Of a DNA stretch of 7,799 nucleotides, positions 1-5,690 are shown piece after piece. The number at the start of each line of letters is the position of its first letter. Position 1 is the stretch's first letter. Position numbers and translations under genes: made by a program. The notes beneath the pieces were generated by a model that did no database searches, was not told where the DNA came from, and worked only from the letters and a program-made list of their open reading frames with translations. Location: contig JABDRH010000123.1 of NCBI GenBank assembly GCA_013041835.1, positions 1-7,799 of the forward strand, read 5' to 3'. The stretch is from Desulfatitalea sp. Lineage in GTDB: Bacteria; Desulfobacterota; Desulfobacteria; Desulfobacterales; Desulfosarcinaceae.

Positions 1-2083
1 GCTGATAGGTTTTCAGTCCATCCATACCCGCATCCATTATCATATCCAACACCAACAGGTCTGCGCGCTGGTGCTGAACGTAGGCCAGGGCCGTTTCGCC
101 GCTGGTCGCGGTTTCCACCTGATAGCCCAGTTTGGTCAGAATCATTTGGGCGACCTCGCGCTGCTCCTGAACGTCATCAACCACCAGAATCCTTTCCGAT
201 CCTTTGAAGTCTTCCATGACGAACGTGTCGGTTTGTTCCTCGAGCATCATCCGGGTCATTGGGAAATAGAGATCAAAGCGCGTCCCGTGCCCGGGCATGC
301 TTTTCAAATCGATGAAGCCTCTGTGGTCTTTAACCGTGCCCGAAACCACGGTCATGCCGAGGCCGGTGCCGCTGCGACCCATCTTTTTCTTGGTGTAGAA
401 CGGTTCGAAGATCTTGGCCAGATCCGCCGCTGACACCCCTAGCCCATTGTCTTCGACACGCAGCACGGCGTAGTCCCCTTTGGGGATCGCTTGAAAGCCA
501 CGCAAGGTCTCGTTCAATTGGCTGTAAAATGTGCCTATCAATACACGTCCACCGTCGGGCATGGCTTCGGCGGCGTTGCTGACCAGGTTCATGATGGTTT
601 TGGACAGGTGGATCTCCGAACCGAGGATATTGGGCAACTCGGGATCGGTCTGCACATCAAAGGTCACATTGGTATGAAACTGCGCAACCTTTTCGTGTTC
701 AGGCGACTTGAGATAGTCGGACACGATATGATTTAGATTGACGGCACTGCGCAGGTCCACGTTCCGGCGGGCCAGGGTAAGCATATCCTGAACGATGGCG
801 GCGGCCTTTTCGCCTGATTTCTTGATGATGGAAAGCGGTCGGTGCAAGGGATCGTCCGCGGTCATTTCCGAGAGCAGCAGCTCGGGATAGCCGACCAGGC
901 CCCCCAGAACGTTGTTCAGGTCATGAGCCACGCCACCGGCCAAGGTGCCGATGGCTTCCATTTTCTGGGCCTGCTCCAACTGGAACTGCAGCGCCTTGCG
1001 ATCGGCGATGTCGCGGGCAAAGGCGCACAGGTAATCATGGCCTTGAAAGGAGAGAAAATTGGCGAACACCTCCACGGGGATGGAACGTCCGTCCCGACTG
1101 AAGTGGCAGGCTTCAAAGGTGATCTGCTTGCGCTTGCGCGCCTGTTCCCAAATCCCGGCCCACCCTTGCGGTCCCAGTTCCGGATCGATGTCGCCGATGG
1201 GCTTGCCTATCAGCTTCTCCCGGCTGTATCCCAGAGCCGTTACAGCGGCATGGTTGATGTTGACGATATTGCCGCCGGCATCCATCCAGAAGCCGGCGTC
1301 GGCCATATGGTCCACCGAGAACTGGGTAAAGTACAGTTTCTGGTCCCGGGCCTGGATCTCGGTCAACATCTGGTTGAAGCCGGTAAACAGCATGCCCAGT
1401 TCGTCCTGACTGACGCTATGCACGCGAACACTGTAGTCCTTGTTGCGCGACACCTTTTTCATGACGTCGGTCAGGGTGCCGACAGGTTCAGAAATGGTGC
1501 GCTGCATGCGCGCCGATACGATATAGGCCATGAAGATGGCGATCAACAGCACCCCCAGGCAGATCAGTGCAACGAGTTGAAGGCGGCGGTACAAGGCTTT
1601 CAGATCCGAGGAGACCTCCACGGCGCCAATGACTCGGTCGTCCAAGCGAATCGGTTCGATGATATTGAGCGCCCCTTCGGCAAATCGGATGGTGGATGCC
1701 GTATCGATGGTTTTAAGATGAGGCGTTTGCCCGTACTCGCCGCTGCCGCGGTAGCGGCGACCCCTGTCGGACCGGCGGCCTTCATACGCCGCGAACAAGC
1801 TGCCGTCGGCCGTGTACACCCTGGCATAGGCAATTTCGGGTTCGGCCGTCAGGGCCTTGAGGGTCTCGCGAGCGGCATCCGGGTCATCGAAAGTGAGCGA
1901 TGCCGTGCAGTTGGTGCCGATCACCCGGGCCAGTGAATCGATCCGCTCCTGAATGGTGGCGCGGGTGGCGAAAAAGGCGCCGATCAACAACACCACCATG
2001 GCGAAGGTGAGCGCCACGCCGCTGGTGAACATGCTGATGGCAATCAACTTCCTGCGGATCGACAAGTTCTTAAAGCGGTTCAT
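1..2083 (-). CDS. CHASE8-HAMP-PAS hybrid sensor histidine kinase (C-terminus cut by window edge)
   Basis: Inner-membrane hybrid sensor kinase, expected to autophosphorylate on His and pass the phosphate to its own receiver domain. 694 residues are visible, starting MNRFKNLSIRRKL. TM1 is about residues 13-39. Residues 42-165 form a periplasmic domain resembling CHASE8, the sensor type of YfiN (ASLTFDDPDAARETLKAL, then the pattern ARVYTADG). TM2 is about 168-190. HAMP spans about 190-245 (Pro200, DELG 227-230), PAS about 250-362 and HisKA has His387 in GGVAHDLNN. The ATPase domain has the N box at Asn503, DNGLG at Asp545 and GTGLG at 572-576. The receiver begins at SERILVVDD (Asp636/637) with probable phosphoacceptor Asp680 in LVLD; its second half lies outside the window. 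The ATG follows the yfiR-2 stop by 20 nt with AAGG six bases upstream, so it is probably cotranscribed with yfiR-2. No DNA-binding or GGDEF output is visible; output may come from the receiver or a separate regulator. Function is clear, the specific signal is unknown. Confidence 0.93.
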   Translation of the reverse strand, partial: MNRFKNLSIRRKLIAISMFTSGVALTFAMVVLLIGAFFATRATIQERIDSLARVIGTNCTASLTFDDPDAARETLKALTAEPEIAYARVYTADGSLFAAYEGRRSDRGRRYRGSGEYGQTPHLKTIDTASTIRFAEGALNIIEPIRLDDRVIGAVEVSSDLKALYRRLQLVALICLGVLLIAIFMAYIVSARMQRTISEPVGTLTDVMKKVSRNKDYSVRVHSVSQDELGMLFTGFNQMLTEIQARDQKLYFTQFSVDHMADAGFWMDAGGNIVNINHAAVTALGYSREKLIGKPIGDIDPELGPQGWAGIWEQARKRKQITFEACHFSRDGRSIPVEVFANFLSFQGHDYLCAFARDIADRKALQFQLEQAQKMEAIGTLAGGVAHDLNNVLGGLVGYPELLLSEMTADDPLHRPLSIIKKSGEKAAAIVQDMLTLARRNVDLRSAVNLNHIVSDYLKSPEHEKVAQFHTNVTFDVQTDPELPNILGSEIHLSKTIMNLVSNAAEAMPDGGRVLIGTFYSQLNETLRGFQAIPKGDYAVLRVEDNGLGVSAADLAKIFEPFYTKKKMGRSGTGLGMTVVSGTVKDHRGFIDLKSMPGHGTRFDLYFPMTRMMLEEQTDTFVMEDFKGSERILVVDDVQEQREVAQMILTKLGYQVETATSGETALAYVQHQRADLLVLDMIMDAGMDGLKTYQ

Positions 2084-2103
2084 GACAAGCCTTGTTGCAC
2101 CCC

Positions 2104-2652
2104 TTATTCAGCTACAATTCTGGCCAGGCGCAGCAGATGCGAGCTGATCTTCAGACCGGCGCGCTCCGCAACCCGGGGGTTGATCTCAAAACGAATCTTG
2201 TTCGCCTGGGTGTATAAATTGATCATCACGCCGCCCTGGGCAAAGCCGGGCGTGTCGGACACGGTCAGAACCGGTCGGTGGTTCAGCCGTTCCAGCACCT
2301 GCGTCAGCCGGCCTTTTATCGAGGCGCTGATGAAAAGCACATCGGCGTTCATCAGCTCTTCGATGGTATCGGATCGGATGATCATCAAGTTGCGATTTCG
2401 AAGGCGCTTGCCTTCCAGCACCTCAATTTCCGTGCCGAATGGGTCCTTGCCCAGTATTCCGATGACAAAAGGCGCCGGAGGCGAAGGCGAAGGCAAGGGG
2501 TCTGTCGGCCACTCCACGAATTTGGCGAAATTGTATACAAAAGCGGCTTTGATACGGTATTCGCTGACCGGGGCGGCTTTGCCGCCGTTCGTGCACAGCA
2601 CAAGCGAAAGCAGCACCGTCGTCAACGTATATGTCATCCGTTTTAAAACCAC
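2104..2652 (-). CDS. YfiR family (DUF4154) periplasmic protein, copy 2
   Basis: A 182-residue protein with an N-terminal signal sequence (MVLKR, a hydrophobic stretch, then GGKAAP), so probably periplasmic. The family hallmark EYRIKAAFVYNFAKFVEWP follows directly, then FVIGILGKDPFG, the DVLFISAS strand, GGVMINLY and the C-terminal IRFEINPRVAERAGLKISS block. In Pseudomonas, YfiR binds the periplasmic part of the CHASE8 protein YfiN and represses it. Here the next gene, 20 nt downstream, encodes a CHASE8 kinase, so regulating that kinase is the obvious inferred role. The start is taken as GTG at 2652 because AGAGGA lies 11 nt upstream and the same GTG is kept in copy 1; ATG at 2637 is the alternative and has no visible Shine-Dalgarno. 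The mature part has no cysteine. A Pro/Ser-rich PLPSPSPPAP insertion just after the WP motif is absent from copy 1. Confidence 0.9.
   Translation of the reverse strand: MVLKRMTYTLTTVLLSLVLCTNGGKAAPVSEYRIKAAFVYNFAKFVEWPTDPLPSPSPPAPFVIGILGKDPFGTEIEVLEGKRLRNRNLMIIRSDTIEELMNADVLFISASIKGRLTQVLERLNHRPVLTVSDTPGFAQGGVMINLYTQANKIRFEINPRVAERAGLKISSHLLRLARIVAE
2480..2497. repeat. Degenerate hexanucleotide repeat within yfiR-2
   Basis: On the plus strand GGCGAA, GGCGAA and GGCAAG stand in tandem. On the coding strand they encode the Pro/Ser run of PLPSPSPPAP. Copy 1 of yfiR lacks this expansion. The six-base unit keeps frame when copy number changes, so it is a likely site of in-frame length variation. 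Confidence 0.5.
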
Positions 2653-2663
2653 TGTCTAAGTTG

Positions 2664-2669
2664 TCCTCT
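2664..2669 (-). promoter_or_regulatory. Shine-Dalgarno for yfiR-2 GTG start
   Basis: AGAGGA on the minus strand, 11 nt before the GTG at 2652. It decides in favour of GTG over the internal ATG at 2637. In copy 1 a related AGAGGG lies 12 nt before the matching GTG at 5617. Confidence 0.5.
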
Positions 2670-2710
2670 TTGCACAATCACTTTGTCATGATAGTGTTTG
2701 CGCCGGAGAC

Positions 2711-2723
2711 GGCGGTAACCGCC
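2711..2723 (-). other. Small intercistronic hairpin after TBDR-2
   Basis: A perfect 5-bp stem GGCGG/CCGCC with a three-base loop begins at the last base of the TBDR-2 stop codon. There is no following T-tract, so it is not a convincing terminator; it could protect the upstream message or be chance. The matching spot in unit 1 (after 5691) keeps only a weaker GGC/GCC pairing. Confidence 0.3.
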
Positions 2724-4726
2724 TAAAATCGGCAAGTGACCTTGAAAAACACGCCCCTTTCAATCTGCATCGGTTCGACGCCGATAAATTCCGGAACAAA
2801 TTCCGTGTGCAGATTATCCAGCAGGTTTTGGCCGACCAGCTCGAACGACCAATGGGCGGAAGCGCGCCAGCCGATGCGCGCGTCCAGATCCCAGTGTGAC
2901 GCCATCCGCAAATTGGGTATCGGCAGCGCATCTGTAAATGTCGGCCACAAATCCAACGCCAGGCCATGGGCGAAGTCCATGCTCGAGCGCAGTGAGAGCT
3001 GGTTGGCAGGGTTCTGTCCTTCGCTCAAGCGGGCGGATTGGTCGTTGGTGTATGGATCCGTCAAATTCATGGTCAGGTGGCTGTAGGCGGCCTGAAGGCG
3101 CCACCACGCCTTGGGGTGCCAGTCCACGGTCAGCTCGCCGCCATACGTGATCCCGCGCATGCCGTTGACCATGGTAGCGTCACTCGAGCCATAGTCCATC
3201 GTCTTTAAATCGCCGTACTGGTTGTAAAACAGCGCCGCGTCAAGCCCGATGCTCCTTTGGGGATGGAAACGATACCCGGCCTCGTAGGCCGTCAACGTTT
3301 CCGAAGCGTATTGTTTATTGGCCCTGATTCTAAAGACGCCACCGGGCTTAAGGGGAAAGGACTGGTTGGTTGTCGCATCCCGTTCGATGCGCGCGGGCGT
3401 GCGCACCGCCCGGGATACCGCCGTCCACAGCGTATGGTGCGCGTGGGGCGTCCAGCGCAAACGGGCCGTGGGCTGGGTCTCCCAACCGGTAAAATCGTTC
3501 CTTTCAAACTTGCTGCCCACGATCAAGGCGACCCGATCGGGCCACAGGACGATCTCATCCTGCGCAAAGAGACTGTATAGATGATCAACACGCTGGGCCG
3601 GATTGAATTCAATGACGAAGCTACTCTCCAGCAGACTGTCATTCTGGCGCCATCCCAGACCCCATATGATCTCCTGGCGCCGACCGATGCCGAAACGGTG
3701 CTGGAAATCCAGGTCATAAGTTTCGAGCGCTTCGCTGAAGGTGGTAAACGACATCTCTGAATGGCTGTAGTAGGTTTGCAGCACAAGGTCCGACGATGGC
3801 GAAAAGGTGCGCTGCCAACGGCCGAGCATGTTGCGGCCGCGATATTCGCAGTTGTATTTAAGACGAAGGGGATAGTCGGCAACCAAATTGGAATTGGCGT
3901 CGTAGATGTCTCCCGTCAGGGTGAGACTGTCCCGGGACGAAGGATGCCAGTCCACGCGTCCGCCACCTTGACCGATATGCCAGCCATCACCGTTGTTTTC
4001 GCCCCTGATATTCTCGCCGCCATCCCTCTCGGTATAATTGACATGCGCCCGGTAGTGGGCTGCATCGCCCCACGCGCCACCGTATCGCGCCAGGCCGATA
4101 AGGCGCTTGCCGATGTCGCCGGTCGCGGAGACCAGCGCGCCTTGGGTGTCACAAGCCGGTTTGGTGACGATGTTGATCACGCCGTTGACCGCGTTGGCGC
4201 CCCACAGACTGGCGCCGGGACCCCGGATCACCTCGATGCGCGCGATGTTTTCCATCGTTGTATCCAGGGTACTCCAGAAAACACCTGAAAAGATCGTATT
4301 GTAAACGCTGCGACCGTCCATGAGGACCAGCAACTTGTTGCTGTAGAGACCATTGAACCCGCGGCTGGAAATGGCCCACAGTTCCGCCGAGATGCGGGCC
4401 ACCTGCAACCCGGGCACCATGCGCAACGCTTCGGGAATCGAGGTGGCGCCGGAACGTCGGATATCCTCCGGGGTAATCACGAAGACGGCCGCGGTCGTAT
4501 CGACGGTGCGCTGGCGCTTGCGCGATAGGGTGGAGATCTCGATGGCCATCAGGTCTTCAAGGCTCAGATCGGTCAAATCACCGGCAAAGGCATCGTTGGC
4601 CGACCAGGCCGGAGCATCGGCCAGGGTCAGCGTCAAGACCAACAGGTAAACCAGCAGCCAGCGATGCGTCGTTGTCCGCCGCCTGCGCACACAGCGTCTT
4701 TCAGGCATGCTTTTCTCAGCGATCAT
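2723..4726 (-). CDS. TonB-dependent outer-membrane receptor, copy 2 (TBDR-2)
   Basis: A 667-residue receptor importing or sensing an unidentified ligand using TonB energy. An Arg-rich N-terminus and hydrophobic segment (about 24-40) form a signal sequence; cleavage near AWS or AFA-GD is plausible. DLTDLSLEDLMAIEIS (about 51-65) is typical of this receptor type and probably overlaps the TonB box. The plug covers about 70-189: VFVITPEDIRRSG, EALRMVPGLQVARIS, SSRGFNGLYSNKLLVLMDG, IEVIRGPGASLWGANAVNG, INIVTK. The rest is a beta-barrel ending VTCRF, with the terminal Phe usual for BAM substrates. It lacks the extra N-terminal signalling domain of FecA-type transducers. The start is set at the ATG matching TBDR-1; a GTG one codon upstream (4729) is a real alternative because GAGAGG lies 10 nt before it. 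It precedes yfiR-2 by 70 nt. Cysteines in the plug-barrel junction and barrel (KPACD, KYNCE) and near the C-terminus are not shared with copy 1. Confidence 0.92.
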   Translation of the reverse strand: MIAEKSMPERRCVRRRRTTTHRWLLVYLLVLTLTLADAPAWSANDAFAGDLTDLSLEDLMAIEISTLSRKRQRTVDTTAAVFVITPEDIRRSGATSIPEALRMVPGLQVARISAELWAISSRGFNGLYSNKLLVLMDGRSVYNTIFSGVFWSTLDTTMENIARIEVIRGPGASLWGANAVNGVINIVTKPACDTQGALVSATGDIGKRLIGLARYGGAWGDAAHYRAHVNYTERDGGENIRGENNGDGWHIGQGGGRVDWHPSSRDSLTLTGDIYDANSNLVADYPLRLKYNCEYRGRNMLGRWQRTFSPSSDLVLQTYYSHSEMSFTTFSEALETYDLDFQHRFGIGRRQEIIWGLGWRQNDSLLESSFVIEFNPAQRVDHLYSLFAQDEIVLWPDRVALIVGSKFERNDFTGWETQPTARLRWTPHAHHTLWTAVSRAVRTPARIERDATTNQSFPLKPGGVFRIRANKQYASETLTAYEAGYRFHPQRSIGLDAALFYNQYGDLKTMDYGSSDATMVNGMRGITYGGELTVDWHPKAWWRLQAAYSHLTMNLTDPYTNDQSARLSEGQNPANQLSLRSSMDFAHGLALDLWPTFTDALPIPNLRMASHWDLDARIGWRASAHWSFELVGQNLLDNLHTEFVPEFIGVEPMQIERGVFFKVTCRF

Positions 4727-4951
4727 CACATTTCAGATTCCTCTCGCCGCGGATTTGCCTTGGGGTGCGGGAAAGAATTGCGCCGGGTTGCGCCGAATCC
4801 GGATCGTCGTACAAGGCATATCCACCGGTGCCAGGATAGGCGTCGCGGCAGGTAATGCCGTAGACGGGCGCAAAGGCTTGCAAGATGGGGGGTTTTTTCT
4901 TTCCTGCACCCTTATACGCCGCAAGCGATGAAAAGTACCGTATGGCCTTAC
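4727..4951 (-). other. Long leader of TBDR-2, about 200 nt longer than in unit 1
   Basis: This stretch lies between the conserved upstream block and the TBDR-2 start. The same interval in unit 1 is only 26 nt (7695-7720), so about 199 nt are extra here. It contains an A6C6 run on the minus strand (4887-4898) and several GC-rich short repeats such as GCGCCG twice near 4781-4796. I looked for cobalamin, c-di-GMP (GEMM) and other common riboswitch cores and saw none. A 103-codon reading frame crosses it (5027-4716) but does not look coding. It could be an untranslated leader with regulatory structure, or an insertion in unit 2, or a segment lost from unit 1. Confidence 0.45.
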
Positions 4952-5031
4952 CGACATCCGTCCGGGCTTGACAAATGGCATATATCCCCATCCACATTTC
5001 AATGTCGGCGGTTTTGCATCTAAACATTAGG
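4952..5031 (-). promoter_or_regulatory. Conserved upstream block of unit 2 (promoter/operator candidate)
   Basis: About 80 bases match 7721-7799 upstream of TBDR-1 with roughly eleven substitutions and one single-base gap, by eye. Conserved parts include GGCATATAT, CCATCCAC, TTTCAATGTCGGCGG and AACATTAGG (plus-strand reading). The ends carry inverted arms CCGACAT (4951-4957) and ATGTCGG (5002-5008). I cannot assign clear -35 and -10 boxes. Its position in front of both receptor genes suggests it holds their promoter or a regulator site. Confidence 0.45.
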
Positions 5032-5057
5032 AAACCGAATTGCCCATACAGGGGAGT

Positions 5058-5076
5058 GGGTACCTGAGCGGTACCC
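5058..5076 (-). other. Perfect 7-bp hairpin after yfiR-1, at the duplication junction
   Basis: GGGTACC and GGTACCC flank a five-base loop, starting two bases after the yfiR-1 stop codon. It is not followed by a T-run, so a rho-independent terminator is doubtful; an RNA 3' end stabiliser or attenuating structure is possible. Unit 2 has no equivalent after yfiR-2, where the kinase gene starts 20 nt later. Confidence 0.45.
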
Positions 5077-5077
5077 C

Positions 5078-5617
5078 TTATTCAGCCACGATTCTGGCCA
5101 GGCGCAGCAGATGCGAGCTGATCTTCAGACCGGCGCGCTCCGCAATCCGGGGGTTGATCTCAAAGCGGATCTTGTTCGCCTGGGTGTATAAATTGATCAT
5201 CACGCCGCCCTGGGCAAAGCCGGGCGAGTCGGACACGGTCAGCACCGGTCGGTGGTTCAGCCGTTCCATCACCTGCGTCAGCCGGCCTTTCATCGAGGCG
5301 CTGATGAAGAGCACATCGCTGTTCATCAGCTCTTCGACGGTATCGGATCGAATGACGACCAGGTCCCGATTTCGGAGGGTCTTGCCGTCCAACACCTCAA
5401 TCTCCATGCCGAAAGGATCCTGACCTAGTATTCCGATCACGAAGGGCGCCGGAGGCAAAGCGCCCGTCGGCCACTCCACGAATTTGGCGAAATTGTATAC
5501 AAAAGCGGCCTTGACACGGTATTCGCTGACCGGGGCGGCCTTCCCGCTGAGCGGCCACAGGGGGATCGATAGCCCCATCACGGCCATCAGCATATATGTC
5601 ATCCGTTTTAGAACCAC
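5078..5617 (-). CDS. YfiR family (DUF4154) periplasmic protein, copy 1
   Basis: A 179-residue paralogue of yfiR-2. The signal sequence is MVLKRMTYMLMAVMG through SGKAAP; the hallmark EYRVKAAFVYNFAKFVEWP follows, then FVIGILGQDPFGMEIEVLDG, DVLFISAS, and a C-terminal half almost identical to copy 2. The mature part has no cysteine. The GTG start is chosen because it aligns with the start of copy 2 and has AGAGGG 12 nt upstream. An in-frame ATG at 5665 exists, but the matching reading frame in copy 2 hits a stop after three codons, and further upstream the frame only overlaps the TBDR-1 3' end. It lies 73 nt after TBDR-1, probably in one transcript. Unlike copy 2 no kinase follows it: a hairpin and a second receptor unit come next. 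The inferred role is a periplasmic regulator of a CHASE8 partner, possibly the kinase at 1-2083. Confidence 0.88.
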   Translation of the reverse strand: MVLKRMTYMLMAVMGLSIPLWPLSGKAAPVSEYRVKAAFVYNFAKFVEWPTGALPPAPFVIGILGQDPFGMEIEVLDGKTLRNRDLVVIRSDTVEELMNSDVLFISASMKGRLTQVMERLNHRPVLTVSDSPGFAQGGVMINLYTQANKIRFEINPRIAERAGLKISSHLLRLARIVAE

Positions 5618-5690
5618 GCTCTTAAGTCGCCCTCTTTTCCACGATACCCTTTCAGTGCTTGTCATTGCGCCGACGATTGGCTTCAACCGC

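Larger units (their letters stand above)
2099..5031. repeat. Tandem duplication, unit 2
   Basis: Contains the upstream block, TBDR-2 and yfiR-2. Similarity to unit 1 starts at ACCCCTTATTCAG, directly after the yfiR stop in transcription order, and ends at AACATTAGG. The kinase gene at 1-2083 lies outside the repeat. Confidence 0.8.

Noticed and set aside
842..1936. Long plus-strand open frame of 364 codons
   Set aside because: It is antisense to the kinase, whose domains are unmistakable in the opposite strand. The predicted protein is rich in His, Gly and Gln as typical of shadow frames in GC-rich genes.
2104..2652. Lipoprotein signal in YfiR-2 (LVLC in the leader)
   Set aside because: Leu just before the Cys does not fit the usual small residue of a lipobox, and the cysteine is absent in copy 1, which has an ordinary signal peptide.
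4716..5027. A 103-codon minus-strand reading frame upstream of and overlapping the TBDR-2 start (begins MFRCKTADIEMWMGIYAIC)
   Set aside because: Its first part lies in the conserved upstream block, but changes versus unit 1 alter amino acids rather than silent sites, and in unit 1 the matching frame runs straight into TBDR-1 instead. No Shine-Dalgarno and no family resemblance.
4727..5077. Possible riboswitch (cobalamin or c-di-GMP) upstream of TBDR-2
   Set aside because: I searched by eye for the cobalamin core and the GEMM motifs and found only scattered short likenesses, without the conserved order of elements.
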